Assembly: GCA_017398625.1 (NCBI GenBank)
Contig: JAFQFP010000032.1
Span: 1 to 64,000 of the forward strand
Reading direction: 5' to 3'
Source: Oscillospiraceae bacterium
Lineage (GTDB): Bacteria; Bacillota; Clostridia; Oscillospirales; Oscillospiraceae
Length of the DNA stretch: 64,000 bases
The translations under genes and the position numbers were made by a program. Below are positions 1-9,019 of this stretch, piece by piece. Position 1 is the first letter of the stretch; each line of letters starts with the position of its first letter. Below the pieces are notes generated by a model that saw nothing but the letters and a program-made list of their open reading frames with translations, ran no database searches and had not been told where the DNA came from.

Positions 1-3000
1 AGAGGGGAAGGAGCTGGTGATCTTCTCTACGGGAGATACGGAGAAGGTGTTGTAGTTATTGTAGGTGCCGATGTAGCAGGTAGTGCCCTCAACATCGGTG
101 TTCAGCGTATCGTACTCGCTGTCGAAGGTGTAAACGGTCTCAGGTGCGTCCGCAATGGTGAAGTTGCGGTGGGTTCCGCTGACCACGACATTCACATACT
201 TCTTCGCACCACTGGGATCGGTGAAGGACACATAGTAGCCACCGTTGGCATCCTCCAGAACCACATCCACACCGTCCTCGATATTGTCGGTGGTAGCGCC
301 GTAGTAGCCGTTCATGGTGCCGGCAAAGTAGATGGTCTTGCCCAGATTGCCCTGCTCGATGCCCCACTTGTAGGTCTCACCGGAAGCCACGGAGGTCACC
401 ATCTCCCAAGCGGGATCTGCGGGTACGGTGGGCTCGGTGGATTCCTCGGTGGGTTCGGTGGGCTGGGGTTCAGCACTGACACCCTCCACAAAACGGGCGG
501 GGAACTGGCTCACGTCTACATTGTCTGCCTTCAGATAAGAGGTGTTGGACACGCTAAAGGTCACATAGGTGCCATAAGTGCCCATAAAATAGGCATTTTC
601 GCCGTCCTCGGCGGTGTGGAACAGGGTGTTGTAGGTGCTGTTGTAGGTATAGTACTCTGCGGGAGTCTCCGTGACCAGCTCCAAGCTGCCCTTGCCGTAG
701 CCGGGGTCGCCGTCGGTACGCTCGTACACACGGATATAGGTCTTGGTCTCACCGTTCATGAAGTACAGCCGGTAGCCGCCCTCCACGCCTTCCACTGCCT
801 CCAGCTTTACATCCACAGCAGTGGAGGCATCCTCGGAGGAATTCAGACGGTAGGTAATGGACTCAGACTCGGTAGCGCCGTTGAAGTACAGCACGGTACC
901 CAGCTTGTCCATAACCATCTTGTAGGCGGTGTCCACAGCGGGAGCGGTGACCACATCGCCGCCCTCTTCCTGTTCAGGAAGCTCCACGGTGGCAAACCGG
1001 GCGGGGAACTGGCTCACATCCACGGTATCCGCCTTCAAATAGGAGGCGTTGGACACGCTGAAGGTGGTATAGGTGCTGTAGGTGCCCAGATAATAGGCAT
1101 TTTCGCCGTCCTCAGCGGTATGGATCAAGGTCCTGTAGGTGCTGTCGTAGGTATAGTACTCTGCGGGAGTCTCGGTGACCAGCTCCAAGCTGCCCTTGCC
1201 GTAGCCGGGGTCGCCATCGGTACGCTCGTACACACGGATATAGGTCTTGGCATTGCCGTTCATGAAGTACAGGCGGTAGCCACCCTCCACACCTTCCACT
1301 TCCTCCAGCACCACATCCACAGCGACTGCGGCATCCTCGGAGGAATTCAGACGGAAGGTAACAGACTCAGACTCGGTAGCGCCGTCAAAATACAGCACCG
1401 TACCGGCCTTATCCATGACCATCTTGTAGGGAGTGCCCGCAACGGGGGCATCCACATATGTAACACCAGCGGTGGGATCGGTGGAATCGGTGGTAGGCTC
1501 AGTGGGATCGGTTGCCTCGGTGCCGTCGCCCTTGACCACATTGGACACCTTACTGCCGGTGGTAAACTCGATGGTGCCATTATAATTGGTGATGGTGCCC
1601 TCTACGGTGACGGTGTCGCCCACAGCCAGACCGGACAGGCCGCTGCCCTTGACACGGTAGCACACGATGGGCTTGCCCTCAGCGCCGGGAACCTCGATGG
1701 TAAAGGTAGCATTCTTATACTGAGAGGTATAGGGCTCCTTGATGCTGATGACCTTGCCGGTGAGCTCTGCATCATACATCAAAGACTCGCCGGAAGCCAG
1801 CCCATAGGCATCCTCCACGATCTGCAGGGGATCCTCGGGAGCATCGGTGCGGTTGATGGTGTAGTCGATCATCTTCGCACGGATGAACTGGCGCTTGCCC
1901 TCGTAGTTTTCGATGTAGCCCTGAACGACGATATCGTCGCCAACGCCAATCTTGCTGACACCGCTGCCACTCATATAGCGGGAGCCGATGGTCTGACCGT
2001 TCTCCAGCTTGATGGTGACGGTAATGTTATCGTAGTTGGGATCGTAGGCGTAGTTCACCTGCGTGATGGTGCCCTTGACCCGTGCCTCATAGCTGAGCTG
2101 GTCGCCGCTATCCAGATTCTGGGCATCCTTCCAGATCTTAGCCAGATCGGTGATGACGGCGGGAGGTGCCTTGTCCTCCACCGCGATCAGCTTACTGCCG
2201 GCAGCAAACTCGATGGTGCCGTTGTAGTTGGTGATGTAGCCTTCAACGGTGATGATGTCGTTGACATTGACGGTGGGGGCCAGCTCGCCCTTGATGCGGT
2301 AGCACACGATAGGCTTGCTGCTGCGGCCGTCCACCTTGATGGTGACGGTGATATTCTTGTACTGATCGGTATAGGGCTCCTTCACGGCGGTGACCTTGCC
2401 GGTCAGCGTTGCCAGATAGGGCAGAGTCTGACCCTTACCCAGCGCGTAAGCTTCGTCCACGATCTGCTTAGGATCCTCGGGACATACGGGTACTTCGCCA
2501 TCGCCCTTGATGACTTCGATCAGCTCACAGCCGGCATCGAACTCGATGGTGCCGTTGTAATTCTTGATGATGCCGTAAACAGTGATGGTATCGCCCATCA
2601 GCAGGGTATCGGCACCCTCGCCCTTCAGACGGTAGCACATAATGGGCTTGTCCGCCATGTCACCTACCTGAATGGTAACGGTGATGTTCTTGAAGGAGGA
2701 ATCATAGGGGGTGTTGATGGAGGTGATGACACCCTGCAGAGTAACTTCCTCATCCATGGCCTCGCCGGGCTTCAGCTCGTACGCCGCATTGACGATCTCG
2801 CTGTAGTCCACAGGCAGGGGGATCACATGATTCCAAGAAGCGCTGGCGCTGTTGCCTGCAGCATCGGTAATGGTAGCGGTGAGCACATAGGGAGTCTCTT
2901 CCGCAACATTCTCGTTCACATCGATGGTGACCATGTTGCCTTCACCGGGTACGATCTTTACCAGATCCTCAGCAACATCCACAGACCAAACGATCTGATA

Positions 3001-3249
3001 CCTTTCCGCACCTACCACAACAGAGGCAATGCGGGTAAAATCTCTGGGTGTCTCCAGCGGAGCCTCCTCATAAACGGTGCGGATATACTCGATGGCGTTT
3101 TGCAGACCGTCGGCATCCACAACAGGCTCGGTGGTTGCGCCGGTGGGCTCGGTGGTGGGCACGGTGCCGGGCTGATCGTCTTGATTACAGCCCGCCAGCA
3201 CAGAAAGCAGCATGGCGCACACCAGAATCCACGCAATATACTTTTTCAT
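1..3249 (-). CDS. Large OB-fold-repeat surface lipoprotein (3' end outside window)
   Basis: Partial gene: 1083 codons are read and the frame is still open at the left edge. It starts with a lipoprotein signal (LAGC, Cys21) and a Thr/Pro/Glu linker. An Ig/cadherin-like beta domain at about residues 65-145 follows; the same domain opens the lipoprotein at 6105-7484. Next come four OB-fold-like repeats of about 100 residues (about 150-245, 262-358, 368-463, 472-570), each with a KNITVTI strand, a CYR[LI]KG strand and an NYNGTIEF strand. After a second Thr/Pro linker there are at least three repeats of about 155 residues, two nearly identical (about 600-755 and 764-916) and a third diverged copy running to the edge. 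GGAGACCGCT precedes the ATG. Last visible gene of the ABC/nuclease operon, 20 bases after the SNase-like gene. The OB repeats recall those of YhcR-type extracellular nucleases; nucleic acid binding is inferred, and no catalytic domain is seen in the visible part. Confidence 0.85.
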   Translation of the reverse strand, partial: MKKYIAWILVCAMLLSVLAGCNQDDQPGTVPTTEPTGATTEPVVDADGLQNAIEYIRTVYEEAPLETPRDFTRIASVVVGAERYQIVWSVDVAEDLVKIVPGEGNMVTIDVNENVAEETPYVLTATITDAAGNSASASWNHVIPLPVDYSEIVNAAYELKPGEAMDEEVTLQGVITSINTPYDSSFKNITVTIQVGDMADKPIMCYRLKGEGADTLLMGDTITVYGIIKNYNGTIEFDAGCELIEVIKGDGEVPVCPEDPKQIVDEAYALGKGQTLPYLATLTGKVTAVKEPYTDQYKNITVTIKVDGRSSKPIVCYRIKGELAPTVNVNDIITVEGYITNYNGTIEFAAGSKLIAVEDKAPPAVITDLAKIWKDAQNLDSGDQLSYEARVKGTITQVNYAYDPNYDNITVTIKLENGQTIGSRYMSGSGVSKIGVGDDIVVQGYIENYEGKRQFIRAKMIDYTINRTDAPEDPLQIVEDAYGLASGESLMYDAELTGKVISIKEPYTSQYKNATFTIEVPGAEGKPIVCYRVKGSGLSGLAVGDTVTVEGTITNYNGTIEFTTGSKVSNVVKGDGTEATDPTEPTTDSTDPTAGVTYVDAPVAGTPYKMVMDKAGTVLYFDGATESESVTFRLNSSEDAAVAVDVVLEEVEGVEGGYRLYFMNGNAKTYIRVYERTDGDPGYGKGSLELVTETPAEYYTYDSTYRTLIHTAEDGENAYYLGTYSTYTTFSVSNASYLKADTVDVSQFPARFATVELPEQEEGGDVVTAPAVDTAYKMVMDKLGTVLYFNGATESESITYRLNSSEDASTAVDVKLEAVEGVEGGYRLYFMNGETKTYIRVYERTDGDPGYGKGSLELVTETPAEYYTYNSTYNTLFHTAEDGENAYFMGTYGTYVTFSVSNTSYLKADNVDVSQFPARFVEGVSAEPQPTEPTEESTEPTVPADPAWEMVTSVASGETYKWGIEQGNLGKTIYFAGTMNGYYGATTDNIEDGVDVVLEDANGGYYVSFTDPSGAKKYVNVVVSGTHRNFTIADAPETVYTFDSEYDTLNTDVEGTTCYIGTYNNYNTFSVSPVEKITSSFPS

Positions 3250-3269
3250 AGCGGTCTCCTTTTCGTAAA

Positions 3270-4628
3270 TTATTCTACGACAGTAATGTTATCCGGGGAG
3301 AAAACCTTGATCTGATAGGTGCCGTTGTAATAGTCCACAAGACCCTTGACATCAATGGTCTTGCCCTGATAGGCATCGGCAGTGATCAGATTGCCCTCCG
3401 CATCCCGCAGGACGACGGTACGGACGCTGATGGTCTTGCCGTCCACCTCACAGGTCAGGGTCATGGCGCCTTTGGAGGCGCTGTCTTCATTCTTGGTGGT
3501 ATAAATGCTGCGGACCTTCAGCCCCTTCATTTCGATGGAGCTGTTCAGCGCCATTTCCGCATAGGGCTTGGTGACGGTGCTGCCGTCCTCGGCAGTGAAG
3601 GTCACCTGACCGTTGGTAAAGGTTTCGGCATCGGTGAGGACAAAGGCAGGGGCGTTGCCCTCACTGAGACACTGGATATTATCCGCGGCGGTGGGGCGCA
3701 TGATCTGATACTTCAGATCGGAGACTTGATAGGTGCCGCCTGCCTCATAATACTGCAGGCTGCCCACGATCCGGACTTCGTTGCCCACACTGAGGATCTC
3801 AAGGCCCTTGCCGTTCAGGTTGAAGCCATAGTAGACCGCCATGCCGCAGTACATATCGGTTTCGGGATCGTAGCCCTCCACATAGACACTGTTGTTGTCG
3901 TTGGTGGTGATCACGCCCTCAAAGGCGACCTTCATGCCGCTGTAGGTCTCGGTGTTGGTGCGAAGCTCCCGCAAGGTCAGCTCCACAGCCTCGCCGTAGT
4001 AGAAATCGGGATCCTTCTCGCCGGAATGGATATTCAGCTTCTCCCGCTTTGCCTGATCGATGGCAGCCAGACAGGTCTCGCCGTACTGGTTGCCGCCTGC
4101 GTTGCTGGCGATGGCAAGACCGTTCTGCAACAGCTCGATGTTCAGATTGCGGTAGTCGGTCATGTCCGGGGTCTTGTACCAGACCCATGCCATGAAACGG
4201 CTGCCGGTGGAGTCCGCCGTCCAAAAAGCGGTCTCGGACTCGATGACGATGGAGCTGGCGCTCTCCAGCTTCTCACGGGTGAACTTGGCTGCCTTTTTGC
4301 CGTATTCTTCGATCTTTCCGGTGGATTCGGGGGTGTCCACAGCCATGTAGCGAGCCTTCAGCACGCCGTTGCTCATGACGGTGGCGGGAACATAGAAATG
4401 GGTGGTGTCGCCGTCGATAAACAGCTTCACGGTGACCTCCTGCTTTGCGGTGGCAGATTCCATATCCAGCTTAACGGAGGACGCATAGTCGATGACCTCC
4501 GGAGGCTGGGTCTGCTCCGTGGGAGCGGCGGTGGTCTCTTGGGGCTGCTGCTCGGTACAGCCGAACAGGCACAGTACCAAGCTCAGCAGCAGCAAAAGCG
4601 CAACGGATCTTTTCAAATTAGCCAGCAT
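3270..4628 (-). CDS. Surface-anchored SNase-like (thermonuclease) lipoprotein with OB-fold domains
   Basis: 452-residue lipoprotein (Cys24 in CLFGC) with a staphylococcal-nuclease domain at about residues 65-205. The residues known to matter in S. aureus nuclease are present: Asp74 in IDGDT (D21), Arg93 (R35), Asp98 and Thr99 (D40, T41), Glu101 (E43) and Arg144 (R87). The spacing from Arg93 to Glu101 equals that of the enzyme, so an active Ca-dependent nuclease is likely. The C-terminal 240 residues look like two OB-fold-type modules (for example VDYYNGTYQIKVFS), akin to the repeats of its operon neighbours. The start was set at the ATG at 4628, which follows GGAGG by nine bases and gives a clean signal peptide; a longer frame would overlap the upstream gene by 62 bases. 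It overlaps the end of the second binding protein by 11 bases, so translation is probably coupled. Enzymatic role is inferred from residues, substrate is not proven. Confidence 0.85.
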   Translation of the reverse strand: MLANLKRSVALLLLLSLVLCLFGCTEQQPQETTAAPTEQTQPPEVIDYASSVKLDMESATAKQEVTVKLFIDGDTTHFYVPATVMSNGVLKARYMAVDTPESTGKIEEYGKKAAKFTREKLESASSIVIESETAFWTADSTGSRFMAWVWYKTPDMTDYRNLNIELLQNGLAIASNAGGNQYGETCLAAIDQAKREKLNIHSGEKDPDFYYGEAVELTLRELRTNTETYSGMKVAFEGVITTNDNNSVYVEGYDPETDMYCGMAVYYGFNLNGKGLEILSVGNEVRIVGSLQYYEAGGTYQVSDLKYQIMRPTAADNIQCLSEGNAPAFVLTDAETFTNGQVTFTAEDGSTVTKPYAEMALNSSIEMKGLKVRSIYTTKNEDSASKGAMTLTCEVDGKTISVRTVVLRDAEGNLITADAYQGKTIDVKGLVDYYNGTYQIKVFSPDNITVVE

Positions 4629-6033
4629 ATTCACATTCCTCCACCGCCTCGGCAAACGCAGCGTCGATGCCGCTTTCATCTGCCATGACCAGACACTTGC
4701 TCATCAGAGCGCCCACCTCGTCACGGGCTCCGGCAGAGCCGTCAAAGGCGGGAGAGGTGTAGTAAGCATCCTGCTGCTCCATGCAGACCTTCGCGGTCAG
4801 CGCCGGCAGATAGTTGGTGCCGTCAGCGCTGGCAAGGAACTGGGCATAAACAGGATTGTCCGCAACGGACTTCAGAACGGGAACATAGCCGGAAGCCATG
4901 GAGAATTCCGCTTGGAATTCCACATTGGTGGTGAGATACTTGACGAACAGCCAAGAAGCAATGACCTCTTGGGGGTTCTCCTTGCCGAAGATACACAGGC
5001 TGGGGCCCTGAGAAATGACCTTAGGCTTGTTGACATCCACCTGAGGGATCATGGCGATGCCCACTTCAAAGGGATAGCTGCTGTCCACGCCGGAGGTGGG
5101 GCGCTGGTGGGTAGCACCGGCGGTAGATCCGATGGACATATAGCTCTTGATGTCGTCACCCTCGGCTGTAAACAGGCCGGAAGTATAACCGCCATGGATA
5201 CTCTGGGTGGTCACATAGCCGTTGTGATACCAAGAACGGAATTTCTTCACAAATTCCATGTTGGTCTCGTTATGGAACAGGTAGTGCTCACCGGTGGCAC
5301 TGGTATAGTCGGAGCCATACTGCTCGCACATGGTGATGAACCAGTTGGACTCGGAGTCGTAGCCCAGAGGGATGCAGTTGGGATCAATGGTCTTGATCTG
5401 CTTGCACAGCGCCTCCATCTCGTCCCAAGTGGTGGGAACGGTCAGATTGTGGGCATCGAAAAAGTTCTTGTTGTAGTACAGAACCTCGGTAGACTTGGAA
5501 AGAGGCAGGGTGTACATCAGACCATCTCCAAAGGCTTTGCCTTCCGCGTAATAGCCTTCGATGAAGTCTGCCTGCTGCTCGGCGGTCAGACCAAGGATCT
5601 CGGTGCTGCCGTCGGCACGGGTGACGGTAATGCCGCTTTCAATCAATCTATCCAACTGCACCACCGCATTGGCCTTGTTGTAAAGCGCCACATGGTCGGG
5701 GTAGCAGTAGGCAATGTTGGGCTGGTTGCCCTCGGGGATCTCGGTGACGATCTGGCTGCGGACATCATCATACTTGCCCACCTGTGTGTGGACGATGTTG
5801 ATATTGGGATACAGGGCATTGAACTGCTCAATATAGTATTCCAGAACCTCCCGCAGGTTCGCACCCATGGTGTGATAAAACTCGATGGTAACAGCGCTGC
5901 CGTCATAGCCGCCCTCCGGCACAGTAAAGCCGATTTCTTTGGGGGCATCGCCGTTGCTGCCGTTATCGCCGCAGGCGGTCAGCGTCAGCAGCATGGCAAA
6001 GATCAGCAGCAGGCTGATAATTTTCTTTTTCAT
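4618..6033 (-). CDS. ABC transporter solute-binding lipoprotein (second copy)
   Basis: 471 residues, lipoprotein signal MKKKII...LLTLTAC with Cys21, then a family 1 extracellular solute-binding fold. Typical segments are the N-terminal lobe with FYHTMGANLREVLEYYIEQF, the TLPLSKSTEVLYYNK strand and the hinge region PTTWDEMEALCKQIK. It is a close paralog of the protein at 7515-8966: long blocks such as EIPEGNQPN and TTWDEMEALCKQIKTIDP are identical, and both proteins end in ECEY. No second set of permeases accompanies it, so both binding proteins probably share the one importer upstream. The ATG at 6033 was preferred over one six codons upstream because GGAAGGAAA precedes it. CUT1 importers usually take sugars or sugar phosphates; the actual ligand cannot be read from the sequence. 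Confidence 0.92.
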   Translation of the reverse strand: MKKKIISLLLIFAMLLTLTACGDNGSNGDAPKEIGFTVPEGGYDGSAVTIEFYHTMGANLREVLEYYIEQFNALYPNINIVHTQVGKYDDVRSQIVTEIPEGNQPNIAYCYPDHVALYNKANAVVQLDRLIESGITVTRADGSTEILGLTAEQQADFIEGYYAEGKAFGDGLMYTLPLSKSTEVLYYNKNFFDAHNLTVPTTWDEMEALCKQIKTIDPNCIPLGYDSESNWFITMCEQYGSDYTSATGEHYLFHNETNMEFVKKFRSWYHNGYVTTQSIHGGYTSGLFTAEGDDIKSYMSIGSTAGATHQRPTSGVDSSYPFEVGIAMIPQVDVNKPKVISQGPSLCIFGKENPQEVIASWLFVKYLTTNVEFQAEFSMASGYVPVLKSVADNPVYAQFLASADGTNYLPALTAKVCMEQQDAYYTSPAFDGSAGARDEVGALMSKCLVMADESGIDAAFAEAVEECEYAG

Positions 6034-6065
6034 GTCGCAATTTCCTTCCATGTATGGATAGCCCG

Positions 6066-6093
6066 AAAGCCATCCGCCGAAACGGATGGCTTT
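6066..6093 (-). other. Intercistronic stem-loop inside the ABC/nuclease operon
   Basis: A perfect 11-bp inverted repeat (AAAGCCATCCG / CGGATGGCTTT, loop CCGAAA) lies between the OB-fold lipoprotein and the second binding protein. On the transcribed strand it is followed only by TTTCGGG, too few U residues for an efficient terminator. It may stabilise the upstream mRNA segment or let through only part of the transcription to the downstream genes. Confidence 0.6.
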
Positions 6094-6104
6094 CTATGGA
6101 GATT

Positions 6105-7484
6105 TTAGCCGGCCTTTACCACTGCATCCAGTGTGCAGCCTGCGTCGAACTCAAAGGTGCCCTTGTAGTTCTTCAGCGTACCGGTAACGGTGACGGTGTC
6201 ACCCACAGCCAGAGCGGCAACAGCATCCAGATCCTCACCGGTGAGACGGTAGCATTGGATCTTGTAGCTATCCAGCCCTGCCACAACGACGGTGACAGTG
6301 ATGTTCTTGTAATCGGGACTGTAGGCGGTGTCGATACTTGCAATCACGCCGGTAATGGTCTTTGCGGTCTCCTGTGCGGCACCATCAGCCAGCTTGTAAG
6401 CGGACAGGGCGTTTTTCACGGAGTGATAAGCGTCGTTGGGAACCAGCATGCAGCCTGCGTCGAACTCGATGGTGCCCTTGTAGTTCTTGATGATGCCGGC
6501 GACGGTGACGGTATCGCCCACGGCGATGGTGTCGGCACCGGTACCCTTCAGACGGTAAGCCTGAACGATCTGGTCATCCACCTTGATGTCCACTGTGACA
6601 TTGCCGTAGTCGGCGCTGTACTCGGTAACGATCTTATCCACCACGCCGGTCATAACAGCGGGGTAATCCATGGCAGCGCCCTCGCCCAGAGCGAAAGCAG
6701 CCTTCAGCAGAGCCTTCTGATCCACGATCTCGCCCTTGCCAACCAGCACACAGCCGGCATCAAACTCGATGGTGCCCTTGTAATTCTTGATGATGCCTTC
6801 TACGGTGATGGCATCGCCAACTGCCAGATCCTTGGCACCCTCGCCCTTCAGACGGTAGCACATCATGGGCTTGTCAGCCAGCTCGCCCACCTGAATGGTG
6901 ACGGTGATATTCTGGTACTCCTCACTCCAAGGAGTGTCGATAGCGGTAACGGTGCCGAACAGGCGGTAGGGATCCTCGGTGGCAACGCCGTCTTCCAGCG
7001 CATAAGCCAGATCCAAGATCTGTGCGTAGGTCAGACCGTCCACATCCGCGCCGGCGGGGATAACATGGTTCCAGCTCAGGCTTTCGCTGGTGCCGTCGGG
7101 AGCAGTGATGGTAGCGGTGAGGACGTAGGGGGTATCGGCATCACATTCCTCGTTCACATCCACAGTGACCTTGCCGTTCTCGGCAACCACGAACTTGACC
7201 AGATCCTCGGATACATCGGCGGTCCAGACCACGGTATAGGTCTCGTCGCCCATGGGCACCAGACCGATGCGGTCGAAGTCCTTGCCGGTAAGCTCGGCAG
7301 CCTTTTCATAAACGGTCTTGATATACGCCACAGCATTTTCCAGACCATTCTCTGCGGGAACGGTGGTCTCTACGGGAGCGGTAGTCTCCACAGGGGCTGT
7401 GGTCTCGGCGGGGCTGCCTTCGCAGCCTGCCAGCGCGCCGACGCTCAGCGCCAGCACCAGCAGCAGAGAAATCAGTTTCTTCAT
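6105..7484 (-). CDS. OB-fold-repeat lipoprotein
   Basis: 459 residues. Signal peptide with lipobox LAGC (Cys21), an ETTAPVETT linker, a short helix (AVAYIKTVYEKA), an Ig-like beta domain at about 65-140, then three OB-fold-like repeats of about 100 residues (about 145-245, 250-350, 355-455). Each repeat has a YxNITVTI-type strand, a YRLKG or YRLTG strand, VGDTVTV and the closing motif KNYKGTIEFDAGC, so a Cys recurs at the end of every repeat. It looks like a shortened version of the large lipoprotein at 1-3249: same N-terminal module, fewer OB repeats and no C-terminal beta repeats. GAGGAG lies ahead of the ATG. The family resembles the OB domains of secreted YhcR-type nucleases; ligand binding (nucleic acid or other polyanion) is an inference and no enzyme motif is present. 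Confidence 0.88.
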   Translation of the reverse strand: MKKLISLLLVLALSVGALAGCEGSPAETTAPVETTAPVETTVPAENGLENAVAYIKTVYEKAAELTGKDFDRIGLVPMGDETYTVVWTADVSEDLVKFVVAENGKVTVDVNEECDADTPYVLTATITAPDGTSESLSWNHVIPAGADVDGLTYAQILDLAYALEDGVATEDPYRLFGTVTAIDTPWSEEYQNITVTIQVGELADKPMMCYRLKGEGAKDLAVGDAITVEGIIKNYKGTIEFDAGCVLVGKGEIVDQKALLKAAFALGEGAAMDYPAVMTGVVDKIVTEYSADYGNVTVDIKVDDQIVQAYRLKGTGADTIAVGDTVTVAGIIKNYKGTIEFDAGCMLVPNDAYHSVKNALSAYKLADGAAQETAKTITGVIASIDTAYSPDYKNITVTVVVAGLDSYKIQCYRLTGEDLDAVAALAVGDTVTVTGTLKNYKGTFEFDAGCTLDAVVKAG

Positions 7485-7514
7485 AGCAATCTCCTCTTTA
7501 ATAAAAGGGGCAAA

Positions 7515-8966
7515 TTAATACTCACACTCGTCGATAGCATCCTCGAAGTAGCCCTCGATCTTGCTCTCGTCGGTTTCGGTCAGACATTTGGTCATCAGTG
7601 CGCCGACCTCGTCACGGGCCTTGGAGGAACCGTTGAAGGCGGGGGAGGTGTAGTAAGCGTTTTCCTGCTCCAGACAGACCTTGGCGGACAGGGCAGCGAT
7701 GAAGTTGCCGCCGTCAGCGCTGTTGATGAAGTCCTGATACAGGGGATTCTCGCTGACGGACTTCAGAACGGGAACATAGCCGGAAGCCATGGAGAACTCA
7801 GCCTGGAACTCAACGGTGGTGGTCAGATACTTGGCGAACAGCCAGGAAGCGATCACTTCCTGAGGATTGCTCTTCTGGAAGATGCACAGGCTGGGACCCT
7901 GAGAAATGACCTTGGGGTTGGAAGCGTCAACCTGGGGAATGGTGGCGATGCCCACCTCGAAGGGGCGCTGACCGTTATCGCCGACCCCGGGGAGCTGATG
8001 GGTAGCACCTGCGGAGGAGCCGATGGACATATAGCTCTTAATGTCGTTGCCCTCTGCGGTAAACAGGCCGGAGGTGTAGCCGCCGTGGATGTTCTGGGTG
8101 GTCATATAGCCGTTCTGATACCAAGTGCGGAACTTCTTGACGAATTCCACATTGGTGTCGTTGTGGAACAGGTAGTGGTCACCGGAAGCGCTGGTGTAGG
8201 GAGAGCCGTACTGCTCGCACATGGTGATGAACCAGTTGGCCTCGGAGTCATAGCCCAGAGGGATGGCAGCGGGGTCGATGGTCTTGATCTGCTTGCACAG
8301 AGCTTCCATCTCATCCCAAGTGGTAGGAACAGTCAGATTGTTGGCATCAAAGAAGGTCTTGTTGTAGTACAGGACCTCAGTGGACTTGCTCATGGGCAGG
8401 GTGTACATCAAGCCGTCGCCGAACTGCTTGCCTTCGTTGTAGTAGCCTTCGATGAAGTCGGCCTTCTGCTCGTCGGTCAGACCAAGGATTTCGGTGGTGC
8501 CGTCAGCACGGGTGATCTCGATATCGCTCTCGATCAGGCTGTCCAACTGGGTAACAGCCTTAGCCAGATTGTACAGAGCAACATGGTCAGGATAGCAGTA
8601 AGCCAGATTGGGCTGGTTGCCCTCGGGGATCTCGGTGGAGATCTGGCTGCGGACATCGTCATAGTTGCCGATCTGCTCGGTCACGACGGTGATGTTGGGG
8701 TACAGCTTGTTGAACTCCTCGATGTAGGTAGTCAGAACTGCCTGCAGGCTGGCACCCATGGTGTTGTAGAAGGTAATGGTCACGGCGCTGCCGTCGTAGC
8801 CGCCTTCGGGCACGGTAAAGTTGGTCTTTACGCCGCTTTCCACGGGGGTAGTCTCGCCGGAGACATTGGAGCCGGTGGTCTCAACGGGGGTCTCGCCGCC
8901 GGTGCAGGCTGCCAGACTCAGCATCATAGCCAGAGCCAGCAGCAGGGAAATGATTCTCTTCTTCAT
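7515..8966 (-). CDS. ABC transporter solute-binding lipoprotein (first copy)
   Basis: 483 residues, lipoprotein signal with LAAC (Cys21), an acidic Thr/Glu linker and a family 1 extracellular solute-binding domain. It directly follows the two permeases (53-base gap), the usual place for the binding protein of a CUT1 importer. It is strongly similar over its whole length to the product of 4618-6033; the most visible differences are the linker, the GVGDNGQRPF loop and the C-terminal 15 residues, which suggests a fairly recent duplication of a binding-protein/OB-lipoprotein unit. AAAGGAAAACTGTT precedes the ATG. The ligand is unknown; the neighbouring nuclease suggests a nucleic-acid breakdown product, but CUT1 proteins more often bind oligosaccharides, glycerophosphodiesters or sugar phosphates. 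Confidence 0.93.
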   Translation of the reverse strand: MKKRIISLLLALAMMLSLAACTGGETPVETTGSNVSGETTPVESGVKTNFTVPEGGYDGSAVTITFYNTMGASLQAVLTTYIEEFNKLYPNITVVTEQIGNYDDVRSQISTEIPEGNQPNLAYCYPDHVALYNLAKAVTQLDSLIESDIEITRADGTTEILGLTDEQKADFIEGYYNEGKQFGDGLMYTLPMSKSTEVLYYNKTFFDANNLTVPTTWDEMEALCKQIKTIDPAAIPLGYDSEANWFITMCEQYGSPYTSASGDHYLFHNDTNVEFVKKFRTWYQNGYMTTQNIHGGYTSGLFTAEGNDIKSYMSIGSSAGATHQLPGVGDNGQRPFEVGIATIPQVDASNPKVISQGPSLCIFQKSNPQEVIASWLFAKYLTTTVEFQAEFSMASGYVPVLKSVSENPLYQDFINSADGGNFIAALSAKVCLEQENAYYTSPAFNGSSKARDEVGALMTKCLTETDESKIEGYFEDAIDECEY

Positions 8967-9019
8967 AACAGTTTTCCTTTCGTGTGAATATATATTAATT
9001 TTATTTTGCTCACGAAAAA

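Noticed and set aside
169..3315. 1048-codon open frame on the plus strand
   Set aside because: It is antisense to the large lipoprotein, which has a signal peptide, ribosome site and repeats; the plus frame is low-complexity Gly/Ala/Val/His, typical of an antisense shadow in GC-rich DNA.
6054..8987. 977-codon plus-strand open frame
   Set aside because: Shadow of the binding protein and OB lipoprotein; no ribosome site or recognisable domain.
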